The notes below the pieces were generated by a model. That model ran no database searches and was not told the origin of the DNA. It saw only the letters and a list, made by a program, of their open reading frames with translations. A stretch of 64,000 bases of DNA. It comes from Mycolicibacterium sp. 018/SC-01/001 (GTDB lineage Bacteria; Actinomycetota; Actinomycetes; Mycobacteriales; Mycobacteriaceae). The stretch covers positions 62,001 to 126,000 of the forward strand of contig NZ_VKAA01000015.1 in assembly GCF_007096635.1 (NCBI RefSeq), given 5' to 3'. The position numbers were made by a program, and so were the translations under genes. The stretch's first letter is position 1, and each line of letters opens with the position of its first letter. Shown piece after piece: positions 42,519 through 50,238 of this stretch.

Positions 42519-42824
42519 CTATTCCGGCAGGCGCAGCTCCGGCTTGTCGACCTCTTCGATGTTGACGTCCTTGAACGTGATGACGCGGACCTGTTTGACG
42601 AACCGGGCGGGCCGGTACATGTCCCACACCCAGGCGTCGCCGAGCCGTAGCTCGAAGTAGACCTCGCCATCGGCGTTGCGGGGCACCATCTCGACACTGT
42701 TGGCCAGGTAGAACCGCCGCTCCGTCTCCACGACGTAGCTGAACTGCCCGACGATGTCCTTGTACTCGCGGTAGAGCGAGAGTTCCATCTCGGTTTCGTA
42801 CTTCTCGAGATCCTCGGCACTCAT
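42519..42824 (-). CDS. DUF2469 protein (Rv2901c-like)
   Basis: A 101-residue cytoplasmic protein: MSAEDLEKYETEMELSLYRE, then YVVETERRFYLANSVEM and ELRLGDAWVWDMYRPARF. It is highly conserved in actinobacteria next to rnhB, function unknown. The start overlaps the rnhB stop by 4 bp (ATGA), so expression is coupled. Length and position match Rv2901c. Confidence 0.92.
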   Translation of the reverse strand: MSAEDLEKYETEMELSLYREYKDIVGQFSYVVETERRFYLANSVEMVPRNADGEVYFELRLGDAWVWDMYRPARFVKQVRVITFKDVNIEEVDKPELRLPE

Positions 42825-43564
42825 CGGCTCAGCTGTCCTTCGCGTAGGTCATACATCTCCGAGTCCACTGAACCCATCCTGTCAAAGTCGTCGTCACCCT
42901 GCCCCCGGGGTTCCCCGGACACGAGGCGTCGCACGTTGATGAACGAATAGCGATGCTGCGCCGACGGTCCGAGCCGCGCCAGCGCAGCGCTGTGCGCCCT
43001 GGTGCTGTACCCCTTGTGCTCGGCGAATCCGTAGCCGGGAAGTTCGTCGTCCATCGCGACCATCAGCCGGTCGCGGCTCACCTTCGCCAGCACGCTTGCC
43101 GCGGCGATGCACGCCGCTGCGGCGTCACCGCCGATCACCGGCAGCGACGGCGTCGGCAGTCCCGGCACCCGGAAGCCGTCGCTCAGCACGTATCCGGGTC
43201 GCACAGGCAGGCCGGCCACCGCACGTCGCATCCCCTCGATGTTCGCCACGTGCACGCCGCGGCGGTCCACCTCCACCGACGGGATGAAGACCACGTGGTA
43301 GGCCAGCGCGTAACGCTTGATCAGCGGGAACAACCGCTCCCGCTCGGCTTCGCCGAGCTTCTTCGAATCGTCGAGTGCGGCGAGGCTCTCCATCCGGTTG
43401 GGTCCCAGCACGCAGGCGGCCACCACCAGCGGTCCCGCGCACGCACCACGGCCCACCTCGTCGACGCCGGCCACGGGACCGAGCCCGGCCCGGTACAGCG
43501 CCGATTCCAGGGTGCGCAGACCCGTCGACCTGCGAATCACCATCCTCGGAGGCCACGCCGGCAC
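42821..43564 (-). CDS. rnhB: Ribonuclease HII
   Basis: Removes ribonucleotides and RNA primers from DNA-RNA hybrids. The 247-residue protein has the active site at VAGVDEVGRGACAGPLV (Asp-Glu pair), ALDDSKKL, and the later Asp in YVLSDGFRVPGL, plus AKVSRDRLM and HKGYSTRAH. Start GTG 43564 gives MPAWPPR, matching the start of the M. tuberculosis protein as I remember it, with CGGGAGG about 10 nt upstream. The C-terminal about 30 residues are not conserved. Confidence 0.95.
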   Translation of the reverse strand: MPAWPPRMVIRRSTGLRTLESALYRAGLGPVAGVDEVGRGACAGPLVVAACVLGPNRMESLAALDDSKKLGEAERERLFPLIKRYALAYHVVFIPSVEVDRRGVHVANIEGMRRAVAGLPVRPGYVLSDGFRVPGLPTPSLPVIGGDAAAACIAAASVLAKVSRDRLMVAMDDELPGYGFAEHKGYSTRAHSAALARLGPSAQHRYSFINVRRLVSGEPRGQGDDDFDRMGSVDSEMYDLREGQLSR

Positions 43565-43579
43565 TGTCGGAGCCTCCCG

Positions 43580-44401
43580 CTAGCTCTGCGGATCCACCGA
43601 GCTCACGCCACCCCACCGCGACGGCGGCCAGGCGATGAAACGGGCCTTACCGATCACGTTCTCGACCGGGATCGTCCCCGCCACCGGGTCACCCGTGCAC
43701 AGGATGCCGCGCTGCACGTCAGCGGGCTCATTCGAGCAGTGCGCGCGGGAGTCGGCCGAGTGGGTGCGGTTGTCGCCCATCACCCACAGGCGCCCTTCCG
43801 GTACCTTCACCGGGCCGAACTCGTTGCCCAGGCACGGGTACACCGCAGGGTCCGCGTTCATCGTCGTGGGGTCGAGATAGGGCTCGTTGAGCTTCTTGCC
43901 GTCGACGGTCAGCCCGGTGGTCACCCGGCATTCGACGGTCTGCCCACCGACCGCGATGATTCGCTTGACGAGGTCGTTTTCGTCCGGCGGGACGAAACCG
44001 ATGAAGGACAGCGCATTCTGCACGGTGCGGATGGCCGGGTTCTCGGACCGGATCGACTTGTAGCCGATGCTCCAGTTGGGCGGACCCTTGAACACGACGA
44101 CGTCACCGGGTTCCGGTTGAGAGAACCGGTAGGTGAGCTTGTCGACCATGATGCGGTCGCCGACGCACCCGTTGCAGCCGTGCAGCGTCGGTTCCATCGA
44201 TTCCGACGGAATGAGGTACGGCCGCGCGATGAACGTCAGCATGACGTAGTAGAGGACCACCGCGACGGTGATCAGGATCGCCGCTTCGCGCAGCGCCCCG
44301 CGCTTCTTCTTCTCCGGCTTGTCCTCGCTGGACTCCGCCGGATCGAGCGTCTCTTCCGCGGACGTGTCGTCGGTCTCGGGGGTGTCCCTGGGTCCGGTCA
44401 C
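43580..44401 (-). CDS. lepB: Signal peptidase I
   Basis: Membrane serine protease that removes signal peptides after Sec/Tat export. The 273-residue protein has a cytoplasmic acidic N-terminus (1-35), one helix (about 39-58), catalytic Ser68 in IPSESMEPTL, catalytic Lys146 in DLVKRIIAVGG, and the C-terminal box VMGDNRTHSADSR. Start GTG 44401 keeps the N-terminus at normal length. Four cysteines (HGCNGCVG and two later pairs) are usual in mycobacterial LepB. It lies 61 bp after rplS. Confidence 0.95.
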   Translation of the reverse strand: MTGPRDTPETDDTSAEETLDPAESSEDKPEKKKRGALREAAILITVAVVLYYVMLTFIARPYLIPSESMEPTLHGCNGCVGDRIMVDKLTYRFSQPEPGDVVVFKGPPNWSIGYKSIRSENPAIRTVQNALSFIGFVPPDENDLVKRIIAVGGQTVECRVTTGLTVDGKKLNEPYLDPTTMNADPAVYPCLGNEFGPVKVPEGRLWVMGDNRTHSADSRAHCSNEPADVQRGILCTGDPVAGTIPVENVIGKARFIAWPPSRWGGVSSVDPQS

Positions 44402-44462
44402 GAGATCAGGGTAGCCACGGGCCGGATCGGAACCGCGTCGAACGCGGTCCGCGGAAGCGGTG

Positions 44463-44804
44463 TCAGCGCTTCTCCTTGATCTTCGCCTTCTTGCCGCGCA
44501 GCTCGCGCAGGTAGTAGAGCTTCGCGCGACGCACGTCACCGCGGGTGACGACGTCGATGTGGTCGATGTTGGGCGAGTGCACCGGGAAGGTGCGCTCGAC
44601 GCCGACGCCGTAGCTCTCCTTGCGGACGGTGAACGTCTCGCGGATGCCGCCGCCCTGGCGCCGGATCACGACACCCTTGAAGACCTGGATGCGCTCCTTG
44701 GAGCCCTCGATGACCTTCACGTGGACGTTGATGGTGTCACCGGGACCGAAATCCGGGACGTCGTCGCGCAGCGACGTCTGGTCGACGAAATCCAGCGTGT
44801 TCAT
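44463..44804 (-). CDS. rplS: 50S ribosomal protein L19
   Basis: The 113-residue L19 begins MNTLDFVDQTSLRDDVPDFG and contains GDTINVHVKVIEGSKERIQV, GVVIRRQGGGIRETFTVRK and ELRGKKAKIKEKR, the full family signature. A GAGGAAG precedes the ATG. A promoter-like block very similar to that of rpsP lies 108 nt upstream of the start. It is the first gene of rplS-lepB-rnhB-DUF2469. Confidence 0.97.
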   Translation of the reverse strand: MNTLDFVDQTSLRDDVPDFGPGDTINVHVKVIEGSKERIQVFKGVVIRRQGGGIRETFTVRKESYGVGVERTFPVHSPNIDHIDVVTRGDVRRAKLYYLRELRGKKAKIKEKR

Positions 44805-44911
44805 CGGGCACACTTCCTCGGTGTCGGCGGCTGCTGGCGGCGTCGCGCGCAGAGCCTGGTGTTCGGGCGTCTGGGGCCTGTCGTGCAGCGGGGCCGGCGT
44901 ACCGGCCGTGC

Positions 44912-44960
44912 ACAGACAACTGCCCAATTGTGCCAGACGGGGCCCCCATCTCCGAAATCG
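44912..44960 (-). promoter_or_regulatory. rplS promoter and leader block shared with rpsP
   Basis: On the minus strand: CGATTTC, 16 nt, TCTGGCACAAT, then TGGGCAGTTGTCTGT. The same elements with the same 16 nt spacing stand upstream of rpsP, and both end exactly 108 nt before the start codon. CACAAT preceded by TGG looks like an extended -10. The leader also contains a GGCCGG-CGTA-CCGGCC hairpin (44892-44907). The rest of 44805-45109, between rplS and the lppW pair, holds no gene. Confidence 0.65.
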
Positions 44961-45109
44961 GCGGCGACGCTCGGGTGACCCGGCGGTGACGGCCGGCTTT
45001 TCAAGCGATGCCCAGCGGGTACACAGCCGTTACCCTGAACGGCACGGGCGTGGCACGACCCCGACCCGTTCGAGGCTTCACCGTAGGCCCAGATCCGGGA
45101 GGACGAGCG

Positions 45110-46039
45110 ATGCGACCGCGGCCGTGGCGGTTTGCCAAGACCGCAGCTGGGCTCGGCGTCGTCACCATCGCCCTGGGCGGTTGGCAGGCGGACGGATCGC
45201 GGCCCGACGGTTCGCAGCTGACGGTGATCTCGCCGGTCGGCACGGCCGAAGCCCTTGTAGAGCAGCCCGTCGATCCGCCACCGCGATCCTTCGTCGGCCT
45301 CGCCGACCGCGAGCGTCAGGCGACGGCCACTGCTGCGGACGCGGGTGCCGACATCACCGCGGCGGTCCTGGACCGCAACTCCGGACAACTCGTGACCAAC
45401 GGCAACGACCGTCCGATCGCGATCGCGTCGGTGGTCAAGCTGTTCATCGCCGACGACCTCCTGCTCAAGGTCGCCACCGGCCAGACGACGTTGTCGTCGG
45501 ACGACCGCGACATGCTCGACGTGATGCTGCGGTCCTCCGATGACAGCGCGGCCGAGGTGTTCTGGGACCGGGGCGGCGGCAGCGCGATCATCGACCGCGT
45601 CGTCAGCCGCTACGGGCTCGCCTCGACGCGCCCGCCCGACGATGGCCGCTGGTTCAACACGATCAGCACGGCGACGGATCTGGTGCGCTACTACGACAAG
45701 CTGCTTGCCGGAACGGGCGGCCTACCCGGCGAACAGGCCAGCGTGATCCTGTCGAATCTCGCCGCGTCGACGCCGACCGCCCCCGACGGCATGGTGCCCG
45801 GGGGCGTGTATCCGCAGCGGTTCGGCATTCCCGAGGGTCTGCCCGGGGACCGGGTCGCCGTCAAGCAGGGCTGGATGTGCTGCGTGAACTCCGATTGGAT
45901 GCACCTGTCCACCGGGGTGATCGGTCTGGACAGGCGCTACGTGATGGCCATCGGGTCGATGCAGCCCACCGATGCCGCAACCGCCCGCAGGACAATCACC
46001 GCTGCGGTCCGCATGATGTTTCCGGACGGCCGTATCTGA
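45110..46039 (+). CDS. LppW-like serine beta-lactamase-fold protein lacking the lipobox cysteine
   Basis: A 309-residue exported protein, tandem paralogue of the next gene. A basic N-terminus and one hydrophobic segment lead to ALGGWQADG, where the paralogue has AGGC: the lipobox cysteine is Trp25 (TGG). The domain keeps SxxK (Ser107, Lys110 in IASVVKLF) and the SSDDSAA element, with VKQGW in place of the KTG triad, as in LppW (Rv2905). So it is probably a signal-anchored or secreted form and not a lipoprotein. GGGAGGA at 45098-45104 fixes ATG 45110. Confidence 0.8.
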   Translation: MRPRPWRFAKTAAGLGVVTIALGGWQADGSRPDGSQLTVISPVGTAEALVEQPVDPPPRSFVGLADRERQATATAADAGADITAAVLDRNSGQLVTNGNDRPIAIASVVKLFIADDLLLKVATGQTTLSSDDRDMLDVMLRSSDDSAAEVFWDRGGGSAIIDRVVSRYGLASTRPPDDGRWFNTISTATDLVRYYDKLLAGTGGLPGEQASVILSNLAASTPTAPDGMVPGGVYPQRFGIPEGLPGDRVAVKQGWMCCVNSDWMHLSTGVIGLDRRYVMAIGSMQPTDAATARRTITAAVRMMFPDGRI

Positions 46040-46056
46040 TCACCCCGAGGAGGGAC

Positions 46057-46974
46057 ATGCACAGTTCGATCCGGCGTCGTACCGCCACGACAGTGTCCGT
46101 ACTGGGCACCGTCGTGCTCGTCGCCGGCGGCTGCCAGGCTCAACCCACCGCGGCGCCACGCACCCAGTCGTCGGTGGTGGCGCCGCAGAGCAATGCGGTG
46201 CCGCTGCCGGCCACTCCCCCGGCGCAGCCCTCGGCGGGGCTCACCGATCTGGACGCGCGGATGCAGGAGGCCACCAGCGAGGCCTCGGCGAAGGGCGCCG
46301 ACATCAAGGCGGTCGTGATGGACCGCACCACCGGACAGGTGGTGTCCAACGGCGACGGCCAGGCCTTCCCGATCGCATCGGTGGTGAAGTTGTTCATCGC
46401 CGACGACCTACTGCTGCAGGTGGCGCAGGGCACGACGACCCTGTCCCCCGGCGACCGGAAGCTGCTCGACCTCATGCTGCGCTCCTCCGATGACAGTGCC
46501 GCACAACAATTCTGGGACCGCAGCGGCGGCAACGCGATCATCGCCCGCGTCAAAGACCGCTACGGGCTGAGCGGTACGACCGCGCCGTACAACGGGCACT
46601 GGGACGTGACCACCAGCACCGCGGGCGACCTCGTGCGCTACTACGGCATGCTCCTCGACGGCAGCGGCGGCTTACCGCCCGAGCAGGCCGAGGTGATCCT
46701 CGGCGACCTGGCGCAGTCCACGCCGACGGGCACCGACGGGTATCCGCAGCGCTTCGGCATTCCCGAGGGCCTCTACGCCGAGCCCGTCGCCGTCAAACAG
46801 GGCTGGTTCTGCTGTTGGAACGGCGGCAATCAGCTGCACGTGTCGACGGGGGTGATCGGCGCGGACCGCCGCTACGTGATGGCGATCGGTTCTCTGGACC
46901 CGACCAGCGAGGCCGGCGCGCGCAGCGACATCACGCAGGCCGTGGAGACGATGTTCCCGGGCGGGAAGATCTGA
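46057..46974 (+). CDS. lppW: Lipoprotein LppW
   Basis: A 305-residue lipoprotein: signal peptide to LVAGGC with the lipid-modified Cys26, a Pro/Ser/Thr-rich linker (27-60), then a class A beta-lactamase-like domain with SxxK at Ser108-Lys111 (IASVVKLFIADDLL), SSDDSAAQQFWD, and VKQGWFCC near the C-terminus. Role in the envelope is unknown; the changed triad makes true beta-lactamase activity unlikely. It starts 17 bp after its paralogue, with GAGGAGG as ribosome binding site. Confidence 0.87.
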   Translation: MHSSIRRRTATTVSVLGTVVLVAGGCQAQPTAAPRTQSSVVAPQSNAVPLPATPPAQPSAGLTDLDARMQEATSEASAKGADIKAVVMDRTTGQVVSNGDGQAFPIASVVKLFIADDLLLQVAQGTTTLSPGDRKLLDLMLRSSDDSAAQQFWDRSGGNAIIARVKDRYGLSGTTAPYNGHWDVTTSTAGDLVRYYGMLLDGSGGLPPEQAEVILGDLAQSTPTGTDGYPQRFGIPEGLYAEPVAVKQGWFCCWNGGNQLHVSTGVIGADRRYVMAIGSLDPTSEAGARSDITQAVETMFPGGKI

Positions 46975-46984
46975 GGCCTCGACG

Positions 46985-46990
46985 TACGGT
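46985..46990 (+). promoter_or_regulatory. -10 element for the first TetR gene
   Basis: TACGGT ends 6 nt before ATG 46997; this indicates a leaderless message separate from lppW. Confidence 0.45.
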
Positions 46991-46996
46991 GAGGCG

Positions 46997-47638
46997 ATGA
47001 TGCGCGCGTCGTCACCTGCGCGTGGCGAGCAGGAGTCCACGCGCGATGCGATCCTGCGGACCGCCGGCCGGGTTTTCCTGACCCACGGTTACGAACAGAC
47101 GAGCATGGACGAGATCGCCGCCGAGTCCGGGGTGGCCCGGCGCACGCTGTACAACCAGTTCGCGGGCAAGCGAGCGTTGTTCGACGCGACGATGAACAAG
47201 CTGTGGGAGGACTTCCCGCTGCAGACGATCGTCGACGCCGCCGACCAGGCGGGACCACCCGAGGACACGCTGTACGCCATCGGCCACGCGATCGCGCGCT
47301 TCTGGTCACCACCCGAGGCCGTTGCCTTCCTGCGGCTGGTGATCTGGGAGAGCCCACGCTTCCCCGAACTCGGCCACGGCCTGATGGACAGCGGCCGCAG
47401 CCCGGCGCGACGAGCGGTCAACTCCTACGTGCGCAGGCTGGCAGCCGATGGTGAATTCCACATCGAGGACCCCGATCTGGCGACGACGCAGTTCATCGAC
47501 GTGATCCTCGGCGAGCTCCTGCTGGGGCGCCTGGTCTCGACGACGACGACCGCGGTGGACGAGAAGCGGTGCGACCACGTGGTGCGTGAAGCGGTCTCGC
47601 TGTTCCTGGCCCGGTACCGCTCATCCCGGAGCGGCTGA
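46997..47638 (+). CDS. TetR-family regulator, paralogue 1
   Basis: A 213-residue repressor whose HTH (about 18-62) reads FLTHGYEQTSMDEIAAE and GVARRTLYNQFAGKRALFD. The ligand domain includes IARFWSPPEAVAFLRLV and ATTQFIDVILGELLLGR. It is closely similar along its length to the TetR at 49594-50238, so one arose by duplication. No palindrome of the TTGCAC type is present upstream. It converges with the CMD-family gene, 3 bp away. Confidence 0.87.
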   Translation: MMRASSPARGEQESTRDAILRTAGRVFLTHGYEQTSMDEIAAESGVARRTLYNQFAGKRALFDATMNKLWEDFPLQTIVDAADQAGPPEDTLYAIGHAIARFWSPPEAVAFLRLVIWESPRFPELGHGLMDSGRSPARRAVNSYVRRLAADGEFHIEDPDLATTQFIDVILGELLLGRLVSTTTTAVDEKRCDHVVREAVSLFLARYRSSRSG

Positions 47639-47641
47639 TGC

Positions 47642-48238
47642 TCAATCGTCCGGCTTCGGGATCTGAAAAGCGTTGAGCAGCGCGCAGGTCAGTAGGTAGA
47701 GGCCCACCAGGTAGACGATGTCCACCAACGTCGCAGAGCCGAAATGTCGTTCCGCCTCGCGGTAGAGGTCGTCGTCGACACGGTGCTCCCGCGTCAGCTG
47801 GCGTGCGAACCTGTGCGCCAGCAGCTGACCGTCGGTCAGTCCCGGTGGGGTCTCGCCGCGACACAGCCCGTCGATGACCTCGTCGGCCAGTCCCACCGCG
47901 CGCGCGACCGCGGAGTGGGCGTACATCTCGTAGGGGGATCGCCAGATGGCGCCCACGGTCAGGATGACCACCTCGTGGGTCTGCTCGTCGAGCGTGGTGT
48001 GTTTGGCGTCGGCGTCCATCCATGCCAGGAAGCCCGGTGTGATACCTGTGCTGTACAGGTACGGGTTGAACGGACCGATCAGCTCGCCGTCGTCGGTCAT
48101 GCCCCGAAAGCCGTTGCGGTCGGCCCACGTGATCAGCGTGGAGCGCATCGTGTCGTAGAGATTCTTCCGGTCGCCGGTCAGCGTGGCCGGGTCGATCAGA
48201 GGCAGTCGGCCGCCGAGCCCGTGCTTCGCCGGAGCCAT
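47642..48238 (-). CDS. Carboxymuconolactone decarboxylase (CMD/AhpD-like) family protein
   Basis: A 198-residue all-helical protein: GRLPLIDPATLTGDRKNLYD, HTTLDEQTHEVVILTVGAIWRSPYEMYAHS, and LVDIVYLVGLYLLTCALLNAF. In AhpD-like enzymes a CxxC does the chemistry. Here that position reads WRSPYEMYAH with no cysteines, so a non-redox role is likely. It starts 2 bp after the alpha/beta hydrolase stop, the same operon. Probably part of a catabolic step with that hydrolase. Confidence 0.8.
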   Translation of the reverse strand: MAPAKHGLGGRLPLIDPATLTGDRKNLYDTMRSTLITWADRNGFRGMTDDGELIGPFNPYLYSTGITPGFLAWMDADAKHTTLDEQTHEVVILTVGAIWRSPYEMYAHSAVARAVGLADEVIDGLCRGETPPGLTDGQLLAHRFARQLTREHRVDDDLYREAERHFGSATLVDIVYLVGLYLLTCALLNAFQIPKPDD

Positions 48239-48240
48239 GC

Positions 48241-49440
48241 TCAGGCCTTCAGCGCGTCGTCGAGCCAGTTGAAGACCACCTCGTCTTTGTAGGCCAAAGC
48301 ACCTGATTGACAATGGTTCTCGGCGCCATCCTCGGCGGTGAAGCGCGCGAAGGTCTTCGGCGCTGTCAATGCCTCGTACACGCGCTCGGGCTGACCGCGG
48401 AAGAATTGATCGCCGTCGGCCTCCATCACGAGTGTGGGGCAGGTGATCCGATCGACGACATCGGTGCTCAGAGTCATCTTCGTGGTCTCGACGGTGAGGT
48501 CGTAGGCGGACGTGCACCCGAAGCTGAACGTGCCCTGGGTGAAGGTCCACCGCACCTGAGTGTTCTCCGCCGTCGCCTGCTCGACGATCGTGTTGAAGGT
48601 GTCGGCATCACCGGCGTCGAATGCTTCTCTGGCGTCGGGCGGGAGGATCCCCCAGATGCTGTCGGTGAAGCTCCAGACACCGTCGAACAGGATGACCGCC
48701 GAGAATCTGGGTTCGAACGCGGCCGCCCGGGCGGCCAGGTATCCGCCCAGGCTCATTCCCTTGAGCGCCAGTCTGTCTGCGTCGACGTCGGGCCTCGACA
48801 GCGCGTAGTCGACCGCCGGTGTGACGACCTTCTCCCAGTCGTGCCGGAAGTACAACTTCTGTTCCCGCAGCGGCATGCCCTGGCCCGGCCCGTCGAAGGT
48901 CAGGCAGTTGTACCCGCGCCGCGTCGCCGCCGCAGCCGCGAAATAGTAGAGCTCTTCGACGCTGGAGTCGTATCCGCCGTGGAAGACGAGCGTGGGGCGG
49001 GGTTCGTCGGACTCATCGGGTTTGTAGAAGTACCCGGGCAATGTCGTTCCTTCGTAGGGAATTTCGATGGGTTCCCACGTGGGCCCCATGAGTTCGGCAC
49101 CCTTGGCGTAAGCCTGCTGCGAGGCTGTGGAGTCACCGAGGATGCGCGGATCGTCCGGATCGCCGTGCAGATAGAACTCCGCCATGCGGAAGTAGGTCGA
49201 CGCCCGCAGGAAGGCCTCCCGGGCGCTGACCAGGTGGCCGGCCGACAGGTAGCTCTGCGCTCGGCCCAGTACCCTTTCGCCGCGCGCATGCCATTCGGCG
49301 TACCAGCTGTCGAAGTCGCCCTCGACGATCTTGTCCACACTGGCGAACAGTTCGGCGATATCGGCGCCGCCGTAGTACGTGAACCCCAGATTGCGGACGA
49401 GTTCGAAGGCGAATGAATCGTCCCGGAAACCAACTTTCAC
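48241..49440 (-). CDS. Alpha/beta hydrolase with N-terminal helical domain
   Basis: A 399-residue hydrolase of the group that includes 2,6-dihydroxypseudooxynicotine hydrolase and related esterases. The helical N-terminal region is about 1-125 (YAEWHARGERVLGRAQSYL and LHGDPDDPRI). The catalytic domain has nucleophile Ser230 in LKGMSLGGY, an acid in LVMEADGDQFF and a His in GAENHCQSG; the oxyanion segment is LVFHGGYDSS. Start GTG 49440 follows CGAGGAG. The promoter overlaps the operator at 49513-49530. Likely cleaves a C-C or ester bond in an aromatic or lactone catabolite. Confidence 0.85.
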   Translation of the reverse strand: MKVGFRDDSFAFELVRNLGFTYYGGADIAELFASVDKIVEGDFDSWYAEWHARGERVLGRAQSYLSAGHLVSAREAFLRASTYFRMAEFYLHGDPDDPRILGDSTASQQAYAKGAELMGPTWEPIEIPYEGTTLPGYFYKPDESDEPRPTLVFHGGYDSSVEELYYFAAAAATRRGYNCLTFDGPGQGMPLREQKLYFRHDWEKVVTPAVDYALSRPDVDADRLALKGMSLGGYLAARAAAFEPRFSAVILFDGVWSFTDSIWGILPPDAREAFDAGDADTFNTIVEQATAENTQVRWTFTQGTFSFGCTSAYDLTVETTKMTLSTDVVDRITCPTLVMEADGDQFFRGQPERVYEALTAPKTFARFTAEDGAENHCQSGALAYKDEVVFNWLDDALKA

Positions 49441-49512
49441 GGCGTGCTCCTCGAAAACAGAATCGCTGTCGTTGTGTCAAATGTGTTGCGCGCGTGCGCT
49501 ACTCGATCTGCA

Positions 49513-49530
49513 TTGCACAGTACAGTGCAA
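49513..49530. promoter_or_regulatory. TetR operator over the hydrolase/CMD promoter
   Basis: TTGCACAGTACAGTGCAA, a palindrome with one mismatched pair. On the minus strand it contains TACTGT (49517-49522) as -10, with TTGTCG (49540-49545) 17 bp upstream as -35. It lies between the hydrolase (starts 49440) and tetR (starts 49594). An almost identical site stands at 51089-51105. Confidence 0.8.
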
Positions 49531-49593
49531 ATAATGCGGCGACAACTCCGGCGCCCGGTGCCGCCCTGACGACGCGAGCAGTACCGTGGGGAG

Positions 49594-50238
49594 ATGCGTC
49601 GTGGGTCCTCCGAGGTGCCGGCTGCACTGCGCCGGGCACTGTCGACCCGCGACAAGATCCTGGACACCGCCGCGCAGGTCTTCCTCACCCATGGCTACGA
49701 GCAGTCGAGCATGGACGAGATCGCGGCCGAGGCGGGCGTGGCACGCCGCACGCTGTACAACCACTTCGACGGCAAGAAGACCCTTTTCGACGCGACGATG
49801 GCCCGCATGTGGGCCGACATGCCGTTGGACGCGATCATCGATCCCACGGCCGAGGTGCGCCCCGCCGAGGAGGTCCTGTTCACCATCGGCCGCACGATCG
49901 CGCGCTTCTGGGCTCCTCCGGAGGCGGTGGCCTTTGCGCGGCTGGTGATCTGGGAGAGCGCGCGCTTCCCGGAATTGAGCGAGAGCTTTCAGGTCTACGG
50001 CAGGGAGCCGGCACGCCGCGCAGTCAGCGACTATGTCGGCCGCCTCAGCCGCGACCCGGTCTTCTGCATCGACGACATCGACGTGGCGACAGCACAATTC
50101 ATCGACGTCATACTCGGTGAAGTGCTGATGAGCCGGCTGGTCGTGGCAGGGAGAGCCACCCTGGACGACGATCGCTGCGACTACGTCGTACGCGAGGCCG
50201 TGGCGCTGTTCGTGTCCCGGTATCGGCGTCACGACTGA
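49594..50238 (+). CDS. TetR-family regulator, paralogue 2
   Basis: A 214-residue repressor. The HTH region reads FLTHGYEQSSMDEIAAEAG and ARRTLYNHFDGKKTLFD; the ligand domain has IARFWAPPEAVAFARLV. Both its neighbours, the divergent hydrolase and the convergent MBL gene, carry the same TTGCAC...GTGCAA operator, so this is the probable regulator of both. TACCGT at 49582-49587, 6 nt before ATG, suggests leaderless translation. Its 3' end overlaps the MBL gene by 10 bp. Confidence 0.87.
   Translation: MRRGSSEVPAALRRALSTRDKILDTAAQVFLTHGYEQSSMDEIAAEAGVARRTLYNHFDGKKTLFDATMARMWADMPLDAIIDPTAEVRPAEEVLFTIGRTIARFWAPPEAVAFARLVIWESARFPELSESFQVYGREPARRAVSDYVGRLSRDPVFCIDDIDVATAQFIDVILGEVLMSRLVVAGRATLDDDRCDYVVREAVALFVSRYRRHD

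Noticed and set aside
47642..48238. Active AhpD-type peroxidase
   Set aside because: The CxxC needed for alkylhydroperoxidase chemistry is missing at the motif, so only the broader CMD fold is claimed.
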